Assembly (NCBI GenBank): GCA_964458275.1
Contig: CAYWIE010000023.1
Location: 1 to 35,427 of the forward strand
Reading direction: 5' to 3'
Source: HGM04593 sp964458275
GTDB taxonomy: Bacteria; Bacteroidota; Bacteroidia; Bacteroidales; Bacteroidaceae
Length of the DNA stretch: 35,427 bases
The notes below the pieces were generated by a model. The model was not told where the DNA came from. It did no database searches and saw only the letters and a program-made list of their open reading frames with translations. A program made the translations under genes and the position numbers. Positions 1 through 8,624 of this stretch are shown here, piece after piece. Position 1 is the stretch's first letter. Every line of letters begins with the position of its first letter.

Positions 1-449
1 TATTCGACTCACAGGAAGCAGCGGTAGAAGGCATTCTCGGCGGCAAAGTACAGGCAGGCGACGTAGTAGTCATCATCTACGAAGGCCCCAAAGGCGGTCC
101 CGGCATGCAAGAGATGCTCTACCCCACCTCATACATCAAATCACGTCATTTGGGCAAGGAGTGCGCCCTCATCACCGACGGACGCTTCAGCGGCGGCACT
201 TCGGGCCTGAGCATCGGACACATCTCACCCGAAGCGGCAGCAGGCGGCAACGTCGGCAAACTGCGCGACGGCGACATAATAGAGATTGACATCCCCAATC
301 GCACAATCAACGTAAAACTTACAGACGAAGAACTCGAAGCCCGCGAAATGTTCCCCATGACACGCGACAGAGTCATCCCAAAAAGCCTGAAAGCATATGC
401 CAACATGGTAAGCTCGGCAGACAAGGGCGGCGTAAGGATTATAGAATAA
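1..449 (+). CDS. ilvD: dihydroxy-acid dehydratase, C-terminal fragment
   Basis: This is the 3' end of the gene for dihydroxy-acid dehydratase, the Fe-S enzyme that converts 2,3-dihydroxy-isovalerate (or -methylvalerate) to the 2-keto acid in valine and isoleucine synthesis. The window begins inside the gene. The reading frame is open from base 3, before the first in-frame ATG at 105, so that ATG is not the start. Visible family signatures are EGPKGGPGM near residues 26-34 of the fragment and the DGRFSGG...GLSIGH.SPEAA.GG block of the C-terminal swivel domain. It ends with a TAA 28 bases before ilvB and is transcribed with ilvB, ilvN and ilvC. The Fe-S cysteines lie upstream of the window and cannot be checked. 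Confidence 0.95.
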   Translation, partial: FDSQEAAVEGILGGKVQAGDVVVIIYEGPKGGPGMQEMLYPTSYIKSRHLGKECALITDGRFSGGTSGLSIGHISPEAAAGGNVGKLRDGDIIEIDIPNRTINVKLTDEELEAREMFPMTRDRVIPKSLKAYANMVSSADKGGVRIIE

Positions 450-476
450 TCACATAAACAGCAAAACCGGAAAACC

Positions 477-2174
477 ATGGAAAAAGAAATTATCAGAGGT
501 GCCGAAGCCTTGATGCGCTCACTGAAGAACGAGCAGGTTGACACCATCTTTGGCTATCCCGGCGGTTCAATAATGCCGGTGTTTGACGCACTGTACGACC
601 ACAAAGACGACTTCAAGCAGATACTTGTGCGCCACGAACAGGGAGCAGTACACGCAGCCCAAGGCTACGCACGCTCATCCGGCAAAGTAGGAGTATGTAT
701 AGTAACAAGCGGTCCCGGCGCGACAAACACCCTCACAGGAATAGCCGACGCAATGCTCGACAGCACACCCGTCGTAGTAATTGCCGGACAGGTAATGTCA
801 TCGGTACTCGGAACAGACTTCTTCCAGGAAGTAGACCTTGTGGGAGTAACACAGCCCATATCAAAATGGAGCTACCAGATAAGAAGCGTCGAAGATATAC
901 CCTGGGCAGTATCACGTGCATTCTACATAGCAAGCACAGGCCGCCCCGGTCCCGTAGTTCTCGACTTCACGAAGAACGCACAGAACGCTAAGGCTGCATA
1001 CGAACCTGCAATAGTAGATTTCGTCAGAAGCTACGTACCCTATCACAAACCCGATGAAAAAGCAATTGCCGACGCAACAGAACTCATAAACCGTTCGACA
1101 CGCCCCCTTGTGCTTGTAGGACAGGGAGTAGAGCTTGGCAACGCACACGAAGAGCTGAAAGCCTTCCTCGAAAAAGGCAACCTGCCCGCAGGCAGAACGC
1201 TCCTTGGACTATCGGCACTTCCCAGCGACCACCCCTTGAACAAGGGAATGCTCGGAATGCACGGAAATTTAGGTCCCAACGTCAACACAAACAACTGCGA
1301 CCTTCTCATAGCCGTAGGCATGCGCTTCAGCGACCGTGTAACAGGCATTCTGTCGACATATGCCAAACAGGCAAAAGTGATACACTTCGACATAGACCCC
1401 TCCGAAATAGACAAGAACGTACACGCAGACATACCCGTCATCGGCGACTGCAAAGAGACATTGCCCCTTGTAACAGCCTTGCTTAAAGAGTGCGACCGCA
1501 AGGAGTGGCTTGAGACTTTCGCTGAGTACGACGCAATAGAAGAGGAGAAAGTAATACGTCCTGCCATCACTCCCGACGGAGGTCCCATAAGGATGGGAGA
1601 GGTAGCCCGCAAGGTAAGCGAAGCCACCGGCAACAGCGCAATACTTGTAACCGACGTAGGACAGAACCAGATGATGTCGTGCCGGTACTTCAAGTACACG
1701 AAGCCCCACAGCCTGCTCACATCAGGTGGACTTGGAACAATGGGATACGGACTCCCCGCAGCGATAGGAGCCACATACGGAGCACCGGACAGAACAGTCT
1801 GCATGTTCTGCGGCGACGGCGGATTCCAGATGAACATACAGGAGCTCGGCACAATCATGGAGCAGAAGCGCCCCGTAAAAATCATCATCCTCAACAACAA
1901 TTACCTGGGCAACGTACGCCAATGGCAGGAGATGTTCTTCGACAGACGATACGCCTGGACACCGATGGTCAACCCCGACTACATCAAGATTGCCGAAGCA
2001 TACGGAATACCTTCGCGCCACGTAGAACAGAGAGAAGAACTCGATGCCGCAATCAAAGAGATGCTCGACACAGAAGGCGCATTCATTCTCCATGTGGCAG
2101 TAATGGAAGAAGAGAACATATTGCCGATGGTAGCCCCCGGAGCATCCGTCGACGACCTAATCCTTGAAATATAA
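477..2174 (+). CDS. ilvB: acetolactate synthase, large (catalytic) subunit
   Basis: This ThDP-dependent cytoplasmic enzyme condenses two pyruvates, or pyruvate with 2-oxobutyrate, in the first committed step of branched-chain amino acid synthesis. The 565 residues match the usual family length. The N-terminal pyrimidine-binding domain carries the catalytic glutamate in RHEQGAVHAAQGYAR (E54). The ThDP/Mg motif begins with GDGG near residue 446 and ends with the NN pair about 25 residues later. It lies in an operon between ilvD and ilvN, with 28 and 21 bases of spacing. Isoleucine is very often coded by ATA, in contrast to ilvC three genes later. No leader peptide or attenuator lies inside the window, so regulation must sit upstream of ilvD if it exists. 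Confidence 0.96.
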   Translation: MEKEIIRGAEALMRSLKNEQVDTIFGYPGGSIMPVFDALYDHKDDFKQILVRHEQGAVHAAQGYARSSGKVGVCIVTSGPGATNTLTGIADAMLDSTPVVVIAGQVMSSVLGTDFFQEVDLVGVTQPISKWSYQIRSVEDIPWAVSRAFYIASTGRPGPVVLDFTKNAQNAKAAYEPAIVDFVRSYVPYHKPDEKAIADATELINRSTRPLVLVGQGVELGNAHEELKAFLEKGNLPAGRTLLGLSALPSDHPLNKGMLGMHGNLGPNVNTNNCDLLIAVGMRFSDRVTGILSTYAKQAKVIHFDIDPSEIDKNVHADIPVIGDCKETLPLVTALLKECDRKEWLETFAEYDAIEEEKVIRPAITPDGGPIRMGEVARKVSEATGNSAILVTDVGQNQMMSCRYFKYTKPHSLLTSGGLGTMGYGLPAAIGATYGAPDRTVCMFCGDGGFQMNIQELGTIMEQKRPVKIIILNNNYLGNVRQWQEMFFDRRYAWTPMVNPDYIKIAEAYGIPSRHVEQREELDAAIKEMLDTEGAFILHVAVMEEENILPMVAPGASVDDLILEI

Positions 2175-2195
2175 TCTGTTTTAAGCACGACTACT

Positions 2196-2747
2196 ATGGA
2201 TAAAAAATTATTTACATTAATAGTATATTCCGAGAATATAGCGGGTCTCTTGAACCAGGTTACCGCAGAGTTCACACGCCGGCAGATGAACATAGAGACA
2301 CTGAACGTGTCATCTTCATCCATCAAAGACGTACACAGATACACCATCACTTTGGAATCGGACGAAGAGACAATCAAAAAGGTTGTCAAACGCCTTGAGA
2401 GAAAAATCGATGTTGTAAAAGCCGACTACTACACCGACAACCAGATATTCATGCAGGAGGTAGCCCTCTACAAAATATCCACCGCAAAAATGCTTGCCAA
2501 CCGTCAGGTTTCAAGAATCATACGCCACAGCAATGCCAGAGTGCTCGAAATGAACTCCTCATACGTGCTTGTGGAAAAGACAGGCAAGACCGAGGACATC
2601 ACAGCCCTCTACAAGGAGTTTGTAGCAGAACAGTGCCTGTTGCAGTACGTAAAGTCAGGCCGTGTGGCAATCACAAGAGACTATAACGAAGACCTTAGCG
2701 AGCAGCTCTTCAACGAAGACGCCAAACGCAAAGGCTTAAAAAGATAA
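2196..2747 (+). CDS. ilvN: acetolactate synthase, small regulatory subunit
   Basis: This is the regulatory partner of IlvB. In this family it raises the activity of the large subunit and confers valine feedback. The 183-residue length is normal for the long form (also named IlvH). The N-terminal ACT domain (about residues 5-80) shows the family pattern FTLIVYSENIAGLLNQV..FTRR..NIETLNV. The C-terminal ALS-small-subunit domain (about 85-165) follows, with ALYKI near residue 89 and V.EKTGKTE..TALY. It starts 21 bases after ilvB and ends 34 bases before ilvC. In Bacteroides relatives I recall an acyl-ACP thioesterase gene between the small subunit and ilvC. Here there is none. Confidence 0.95.
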   Translation: MDKKLFTLIVYSENIAGLLNQVTAEFTRRQMNIETLNVSSSSIKDVHRYTITLESDEETIKKVVKRLERKIDVVKADYYTDNQIFMQEVALYKISTAKMLANRQVSRIIRHSNARVLEMNSSYVLVEKTGKTEDITALYKEFVAEQCLLQYVKSGRVAITRDYNEDLSEQLFNEDAKRKGLKR

Positions 2748-2781
2748 GAACCATTAACATAATAAAGATTTAAGAAAAATT

Positions 2782-3837
2782 ATGGCAGAATTGAATTTTG
2801 GCGGAGTCATCGAGAACGTGATGACTTCGAAAGAGTTTTCACTTGAGAAAGCTCGTGAAGTTTTGAAGAACGAAACAATCGCAGTGCTTGGCTACGGCGT
2901 ACAGGGTCCCGGTCAGGCATGCAATCTCCGCGACAACGGCTTCAACGTAATCGTAGGCCAGCGCGAGGGCAAGACATACGACAAAGCCGTTAGCGACGGC
3001 TGGATTCCCGGCGAGACACTCTTCTCTATCGAAGAGGCAGCAGAGAAAGGTACAATCGTATGTATGTTGCTTTCAGACGCAGCACAGATTGCAGTATGGC
3101 CCAGCGTAAAACCCTACCTCACAGCAGGCAAGGCACTTTACTTCTCACACGGTTTCGGTATCAACTGGAGCGACAGAACAGGCATTGTTCCTCCCGCTGA
3201 CATCGACGTAATCATGGTAGCTCCCAAAGGTTCAGGTACATCATTGCGTACAATGTTCCTCGAAGGCCGTGGCTTGAACTCATCATACGCTATCTACCAG
3301 GATGTTACAGGCCGTGCAATGGAGCGCGTGCTCGCATTCGGTATCGGTATCGGTTCAGGCTACATGTTCGAGACAACATTCGAGCGTGAGGCTGTTTCTG
3401 ACCTCACAGGCGAGCGTGGTTCTTTGATGGGTGCTATCCAGGGACTTCTCCTTGCACAGTACGAGGTATTGCGCGAGAACGGCCACACACCCTCAGAGGC
3501 ATTCAACGAGACAGTCGAGGAACTCACACAGTCTTTGATGCCCCTCTTCGCAAAGAACGGTATGGACTGGATGTACGCTAACTGCTCTACAACAGCACAG
3601 CGCGGTGCTCTCGACTGGATGACACCTTTCCACGATGCCATCAAGCCCGTAATGTACCAGCTCTACGATTCTGTAAAGACAGGTAAAGAGGCACAGCGTT
3701 CTATCGACTCAAACTCTCAGCCCGACTACCGCGAGAAACTCAACGAAGAGTTGAAGGCACTCCGCGAGAGCGAAATGTGGCGTACAGCTGTAGTTGTTCG
3801 TCAGCTCCGTCCCGAGAACGACGCTCCCCAGAAGTAA
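2782..3837 (+). CDS. ilvC: ketol-acid reductoisomerase
   Basis: This enzyme carries out the Mg-dependent alkyl shift and NAD(P)H reduction of acetolactate or acetohydroxybutyrate, between IlvB/N and IlvD. At 351 residues it is a class I (short) enzyme. The Rossmann motif GYGVQGPGQACNLRDNG is at about residues 38-54 and is followed by the cofactor-specificity loop GQREGKTYDKA. The C-terminal knotted domain carries the metal-binding acidic residues in DLTGERG and ETVEELTQ. Codon choice is strikingly selective: isoleucine is almost always ATC with no ATA seen, unlike ilvB in the same operon, which suggests much higher translation. It is the last gene of the operon, and two hairpins follow within 85 bases. 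Confidence 0.96.
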   Translation: MAELNFGGVIENVMTSKEFSLEKAREVLKNETIAVLGYGVQGPGQACNLRDNGFNVIVGQREGKTYDKAVSDGWIPGETLFSIEEAAEKGTIVCMLLSDAAQIAVWPSVKPYLTAGKALYFSHGFGINWSDRTGIVPPADIDVIMVAPKGSGTSLRTMFLEGRGLNSSYAIYQDVTGRAMERVLAFGIGIGSGYMFETTFEREAVSDLTGERGSLMGAIQGLLLAQYEVLRENGHTPSEAFNETVEELTQSLMPLFAKNGMDWMYANCSTTAQRGALDWMTPFHDAIKPVMYQLYDSVKTGKEAQRSIDSNSQPDYREKLNEELKALRESEMWRTAVVVRQLRPENDAPQK

Positions 3838-3850
3838 TAAGGCTTTATAA

Positions 3851-3922
3851 CAGGAAGCCGGGCATGGCTTCCTGATATAAAAACGGTTCAAGCAGGTCAA
3901 GAAAATGTTTCTTGACCTGCTT
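3851..3922 (+). terminator. tandem hairpins ending the ilv operon
   Basis: Two perfect hairpins follow the ilvC stop. The first has a 9-bp stem (3851-3859 with 3866-3874). The second has a 15-bp stem (3890-3904 with 3908-3922) and a 3-base loop, and is followed by TTTCGTTTAT. The second is the likely intrinsic terminator. The first may be a pause or RNA 3'-end stability element. Confidence 0.8.
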
Positions 3923-4072
3923 TCGTTTATGCACTTCGAAATAATAATTGAAACACAAGGCAAAAACAGAAATCTTCCTCAAAGAGCAACGGAAGAATAC
4001 ACAAAGGAGAATTGCAGAGGGAGGTTCAATACGACCGGCAAAGACATCAGTTGCGCTTACATCAAACAACGT

Positions 4073-4130
4073 GAAACTCAAAAAGAGGAGTCCGGTTCTG
4101 CGCAGAACCGGACTCCTCTTTTTGAGTTTC
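4073..4130. terminator. 29-bp perfect palindrome, bidirectional terminator
   Basis: Positions 4073-4101 and 4102-4130 are perfect reverse complements with no spacer. Each arm has an A or T tract of five inside it, so RNA from either strand forms a GC-rich hairpin followed by a U tract. It sits between the ilv operon (+) and the convergent gene ending at 4182 (-). The remaining bases of this 343-base gap (3923-4072) hold no gene or promoter that I can support. Confidence 0.85.
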
Positions 4131-4181
4131 TATTATCAATCCATCCCGAAACGGGGGATAAGGATGATAATTATCGGGATT

Positions 4182-7100
4182 TTACTTTACCAATATCTTT
4201 GTTGACTTCACAACACCGTTAGCGTAAACAGTCTTGACGATATTGATGCCCTTGACGGGAGCAGCAACAATTGCACCGTTTGTAGTGTAGTATGTTGTAG
4301 ATACAACCTCGTCGCCCTCAACATCTACTGTTGTACCGCCGATAGAAGTAGGATCGCTTACCTTGCGGAGTGTCCACTGTGAAGAAGCGTCTGAGCCTGC
4401 CCAGTAAACAATGTCGCCACATTCGCCTTTACCGCCGCTGTTGCCTTCGAGGTGCATTGATGCGTTGCCGTGTGAAGGATGCCAGAGGTCGAACTTGTAT
4501 ATACCCTGTGAGCGCACGATGTAGGGCTCTTCAGCTTCAGCTGTAAGACCGATGTCCTGTGAACGTGCTCCATCAACGCTGGTACCTGCATACTGACCTA
4601 CTTCGCAGCTCTTGATGAAGTAAGCATTTGCTGCCTGCTCTGCTGTGATTACGCTGTCTGTCAACCACTTCTGTACCTTTTCGCTGTTTGCAGCAGAAAT
4701 GAACTGGAACTTGAAGTAGATGGGAGCATTTTCGTAGTCAGTAGGACCGTCTGCCCACCAGAGGCTGTACTGGCTTGTGCAGTTGGGGCTGTTTGCCTCA
4801 AAGTCGTTGTAGTATGTACAAATAGCCTTTGTCTTACCTGTATTGGCAAGGAAGTTGCCATTTGCAGACTCGATTACATAGAAGCCTTCTGTCATGGGGT
4901 TGATTTCAGCAGACTCTGCTGCACTTACAGCAGCTTCGAGCATGGGAAGTGTTACCTGTGCGGTTGCGTTGTCGTTGGTTTCGATAGCCAACTGTGCCTG
5001 TGCAAGTGCTGATGCAAATGCTCCTGCCGATGCAACTGAGTAGTAACCGGGATCTTCGCTAACCTTGATGTCCATCTCCTGAGCAGATGCTACCAATGAC
5101 TTCAACCAATAGCAATAGGGGTTGTCCATTGTTGCCTTGTAGATGTACCATTCGCCCTCACCGTCCTTGTCGTTGGCGTCGAGGTTAGGCACTGAGAATG
5201 AAGCCGACTTGCTGCCCCAATCCTGGAAGATGAGGTAAGGACACTGAACGTTGGGTGTGTCGATTGTGTCGCCGGGATATTTGTAGTTGCGGAATGTAGA
5301 GTCTCTGTATTCGTAGAGTACAAATGTAGATTCGAGGTCAGGGTTGTTTGCAGGAACAATGTTGATTTTAGCTGCAAGCTCTTTATTTGCGGTTGCTGTA
5401 CATGCACCCCATCCGTCAGCCTCCTCTGTGCTTCTCCAGTAGTAGCCGTCAGCCAATGACTGGATGAGGAACTTGTCATCAGCAGCCTTGCGGATAGAGA
5501 ACATCGCAGGTGCGCCAATCTTCTCACCGTAAGGCACCATGCCTGTGTAGAATTTGGGATAGCCTTCGCCATTGCCGTCAACGGGGTCGCAGTTGAGAAG
5601 ACCTACGAGTGTGTAGAAGCCGTCATCGGTAATCTGTGAAGCGTCTGTTATCTTCTCGCCGAGTTGTGTATTGTAGAAGTCGGGGAGGTCTACGTCTGCG
5701 GGCTCGTATCTGATGTCCGCTTCACCAACAACGAAGTCTGTGGGTGTGTTGACACCGTTCTTGCGGCCATACTGTACATATTTGAATGAGCTGATGGGCT
5801 CGGGGAATGTAATCTCGATGAATGAATAGTCGGGATTTGCATCATAGCTTGTGTTCTGGTTTGCACTCCAAACAGCATGGTAGTGCGTATCGAGGTTGCC
5901 GTCGCAAAGTGCAGGATATCCGACTTTGTCGCCTGTGCCGCCTTCTACCATGAATACAGAGTTTGCATAGAAGCTTTCAGATGTAAGTTCAATCTTCTTG
6001 CCGCTTGCATCGTAGAATTCCATTTCGGCAAATGTGGGGAATACGTAGCTTGTACCGCTGTATACACCCATGTTATTGGTCTTGAAGAATGTGAAACGTA
6101 GTTTTTCAACCTCGCCCTGTATGTTGTAGAGGGGTGATTCCCATTTGTAACCGCCATAGCTCTGCAGTGTACCGGGAAGTCCGTCCTCGGTTGTTCCTAC
6201 GCGGAAGGGGAGCTCTTTTACATTCTTTACCTCTGAAGCCCAGAACTGGTCGATAGCCTCGTAGATTGATGAGATTGCCTGGTCGATGTCAGCCAATGAC
6301 TGGTAGGTGTCAATTACAGCCAATGCCTCGTCTGCAGTAGCACGCATCTGGTCGAGTGCAACTTCGCTGTATGAACCCTCAATCCAGTTGGGAGCCGATG
6401 AAGTAAGGATTTCGCCATTGTCGGCTGCGTCATAGAGTGCGTCGATAGAGTCAACATATGCCCAAATGGTGATTGCGGCATAAGCGGCTGTGAGGACGTT
6501 GAGTTCTCTTTTGCAAGAAATGATGTCTGCTGCGGGAACCTCTGCGTCTGCAACAAGAGCATTTGCTTTTGCAACAGCTGCTGTGAGTGCGTCAAATTCA
6601 CCGTTGTCTTCTTCTTCGATAAGACCTATCTCATCGAGACGTCTTTGTGCATCGTCGATGTCAGTCTGCAACTGCTCTGTGATTGCTGCACCGTTGATGT
6701 TGGCCTTGTAGATTGTCCATGAGAATGATGTGGGGCGTGCAAGTCCGGCTTTTGCATCGTCGTTGTTTTCAACGATGCTCATTTTACCCAATGCGTCTGC
6801 TCCAAGAACCCATGAACCTTCGTTCATTGCAAGCTGGAAGTTGCCTTCTGTCTCCTCGCACTCGCCGAATGTGATGAATGCGGCTTTGAGCTCGTCGTTT
6901 GTCCAATGTGCCCATGTGCTGCCTGTTACCGATGTGGGGGCAATGATGTAGTGCTTGTTGTTCAACCAGCAGATTTTATAGACATTTTCGTTGTTGGCAT
7001 CGGGCACAAGGTAGAATGCCGACGCTGCCGATGCTGTCTCTGCTGCACCGTAGGGCGAGTGGTAATATACATTTCCGAGACATGTGCGGGCGGGGTCTTC

Positions 7101-7787
7101 TGTAATCTCATAGTCGGGAGCGTTACCCTTGATTATGAAAAGCGCACCCTCTTCTTTGAGCTGGTCCAATGAAGTTACCTGCTCACCTTTCTCGAACTGC
7201 TGTTCGGGATAAGGAAGGTACTCTGTACCGGGAGTAATACCCATGTAGGTGATAAGGTTCTTGTAGTAGCGTGAACGTGTGTTCCAGTTGAAAGAGAATG
7301 TGCTTACAGGGCTCTCAAGTTCAAGCTCGATGTAGTGGTAAGCATGAGGCATACCTCCTTTTGAGTATGTACTGTGGAAGTAGGTAAGTTCGTTCTGGTC
7401 GTTGAGAGCTTCTACGCCGCCACCGTCGCCAATCTGGGCTGCATTTGTGGTTGCAGTGTAAGGAACAAGGTTGCCGTCGCCATCGTAGATGCGAAGCTCA
7501 CTCATTGTAAAGAAGGGGAATCCGGTACCGTTATAAGCCGAAATACCGTCGTGGCTGTTGCTTGTGAGTTCATCGACAGTAGAGGTTGAGATAACAGTGA
7601 AGCGGAGTGTAGACACAGCCTCTTCGAGGTTATAAACATTAGATCTGTACACATAGTTCTGTACAATCTTTTCACCGGGCAGTCCGTCTGCTGTTGTCAG
7701 CGTGATGGGCCACTGTACGGTTTCTTGTGCAAAGCCTGCAAAAGCAAACAGTGACAAGATGGTAGTTAGAAGTAAATTTTTTCTCAT
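4182..7787 (-). CDS. large secreted modular protein with duplicated discoidin-like and trefoil-like modules
   Basis: I do not recognise a named family over the full length. The start at 7787 gives a clear signal peptide, MRKNLLLTTILSLFAFAGFAQ. The 1201 residues look like repeated modules. A discoidin/F5-8C-like module at 25-190 recurs at 523-695, sharing DGLPG, S..YN, LRFT and a trailing YIELE / FIEIT strand. Beta-rich, possibly trefoil-like, blocks lie at about 200-365, 708-885 and 964-1143. Three-helix, FIVAR-like segments lie at about 367-520 and 888-962. The C-terminal 45 residues (YYTTNGAIV..., GINIVKTVYANGVVKSTKILV) resemble a type IX secretion or surface-sorting tail. No catalytic domain is evident. 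A role in binding glycans or host surface is inferred from the module types only. It is monocistronic, with a consensus -7 element at 7822-7829. Confidence 0.8.
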   Translation of the reverse strand: MRKNLLLTTILSLFAFAGFAQETVQWPITLTTADGLPGEKIVQNYVYRSNVYNLEEAVSTLRFTVISTSTVDELTSNSHDGISAYNGTGFPFFTMSELRIYDGDGNLVPYTATTNAAQIGDGGGVEALNDQNELTYFHSTYSKGGMPHAYHYIELELESPVSTFSFNWNTRSRYYKNLITYMGITPGTEYLPYPEQQFEKGEQVTSLDQLKEEGALFIIKGNAPDYEITEDPARTCLGNVYYHSPYGAAETASAASAFYLVPDANNENVYKICWLNNKHYIIAPTSVTGSTWAHWTNDELKAAFITFGECEETEGNFQLAMNEGSWVLGADALGKMSIVENNDDAKAGLARPTSFSWTIYKANINGAAITEQLQTDIDDAQRRLDEIGLIEEEDNGEFDALTAAVAKANALVADAEVPAADIISCKRELNVLTAAYAAITIWAYVDSIDALYDAADNGEILTSSAPNWIEGSYSEVALDQMRATADEALAVIDTYQSLADIDQAISSIYEAIDQFWASEVKNVKELPFRVGTTEDGLPGTLQSYGGYKWESPLYNIQGEVEKLRFTFFKTNNMGVYSGTSYVFPTFAEMEFYDASGKKIELTSESFYANSVFMVEGGTGDKVGYPALCDGNLDTHYHAVWSANQNTSYDANPDYSFIEITFPEPISSFKYVQYGRKNGVNTPTDFVVGEADIRYEPADVDLPDFYNTQLGEKITDASQITDDGFYTLVGLLNCDPVDGNGEGYPKFYTGMVPYGEKIGAPAMFSIRKAADDKFLIQSLADGYYWRSTEEADGWGACTATANKELAAKINIVPANNPDLESTFVLYEYRDSTFRNYKYPGDTIDTPNVQCPYLIFQDWGSKSASFSVPNLDANDKDGEGEWYIYKATMDNPYCYWLKSLVASAQEMDIKVSEDPGYYSVASAGAFASALAQAQLAIETNDNATAQVTLPMLEAAVSAAESAEINPMTEGFYVIESANGNFLANTGKTKAICTYYNDFEANSPNCTSQYSLWWADGPTDYENAPIYFKFQFISAANSEKVQKWLTDSVITAEQAANAYFIKSCEVGQYAGTSVDGARSQDIGLTAEAEEPYIVRSQGIYKFDLWHPSHGNASMHLEGNSGGKGECGDIVYWAGSDASSQWTLRKVSDPTSIGGTTVDVEGDEVVSTTYYTTNGAIVAAPVKGINIVKTVYANGVVKSTKILVK

Positions 7788-7821
7788 AATAAAAAAGTTG
7801 ATTGTTAGATGTTACCTTTTG

Positions 7822-7829
7822 CAAATATA
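7822..7829 (-). promoter_or_regulatory. -7 element of the 4182-7787 gene promoter
   Basis: On the minus strand this reads TATATTTG, a match to the Bacteroidota TAnnTTTG -7 consensus, 34 bases upstream of the start codon at 7787. No good TTTG is seen at the -33 spacing. It lies under the 5' part of the open frame on the other strand, which argues against the long N-terminus of that frame. Confidence 0.6.
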
Positions 7830-8000
7830 AGTTTTTTTAGCAACACCATGAATTCTATACGTTTTTTTTCAATAATTGTTTCATTTTGCAATATTCCAAA
7901 GGCATTGCTAAAGCAAATTTTTGATTTTATAGAACTTTTTCACTATCTGGAGTGTTATAGGAATACAACCGACAAAGAATTATATACAGAACCACCCTTA

Positions 8001-8567
8001 ATGATGCGTACAGTAATATCCATATATTTAATGACGGTACTCTTACCTCTTCTGCCTTGTTTGGACAACCGATATTTATATGCAGCGGATGAAGTGTATC
8101 CGGAGAGGGCGCCTATTGTTGCACTCTTCTCCTTTGTCGATGCAGACGAGAACAACGTAATGCTGGGACCGGTGAGATTGATTGGCACTGACGACGAAGC
8201 GACATTCTGTACAATGCTTGCACCTTTCACCTCCTCCTTTTGGAGTTGCCCGCTGTTTCACCGAGGAGCATCGGACGAGAGGGTGGTTGCCATGTATATT
8301 GCCGAACGCGGCTTCTCTTCGTTCCATCCTGCATGCTGGCGGTTCTGCACCATGTCGGCAAAGCCCGATGCAGGATGTGAACTGACATTGGAGATAAATT
8401 ACTCCTATAGAATCGAAAGTGCATTGGGAAGCGGGTATGTAGAAGGGATGGAACGCCTGCCGTTGTGCAATTTTCCCGAAGCGACTCCCGTAAAATTGCC
8501 GAACGAGACACTCCCGTTCACTGTCATATGCATTTTTGTCAGGAGTTTTAACGTATATTATATCTGA
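8001..8567 (+). CDS. exported protein of unknown function
   Basis: I do not recognise this family. The frame is open from 7809, but the first 64 codons are AT-rich and overlap the promoter of the divergent gene. A start at 8001 (or the adjacent ATG at 8004) gives MMRTVISIYLMTVLLPLLPC, a plausible signal sequence, followed by a 165-residue soluble region. Six or so cysteines (for example ATFC, FWSC, HPACWRFC, AGCE, LPLCN) suggest disulfides in the periplasm or at the surface. The cysteine after LLP is not a standard lipobox. Codon use in 8080-8560 resembles the neighbouring genes, so I think it is real. It precedes the SIMPL gene by 57 bases on the same strand. Confidence 0.55.
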   Translation: MMRTVISIYLMTVLLPLLPCLDNRYLYAADEVYPERAPIVALFSFVDADENNVMLGPVRLIGTDDEATFCTMLAPFTSSFWSCPLFHRGASDERVVAMYIAERGFSSFHPACWRFCTMSAKPDAGCELTLEINYSYRIESALGSGYVEGMERLPLCNFPEATPVKLPNETLPFTVICIFVRSFNVYYI

Positions 8568-8624
8568 TTATAACTGAAATTCAAATTATAATTCCGATCA
8601 TTGCATATCATAATATCTGTAGAC

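Noticed and set aside
1043..1900. 285-codon open frame on the minus strand inside ilvB
   Set aside because: Antisense shadow of a strongly conserved gene; low-complexity Ser/Pro/Arg translation with no domain.
3845..4081. 78-codon minus-strand frame in the gap after ilvC
   Set aside because: It passes through both ilv terminator hairpins, has no promoter and no coding character.
7809..8000. N-terminal 64 codons of the open frame at 7809-8567
   Set aside because: The segment is AT-rich, overlaps the divergent promoter and has no coding character. A signal-peptide start is available at 8001.
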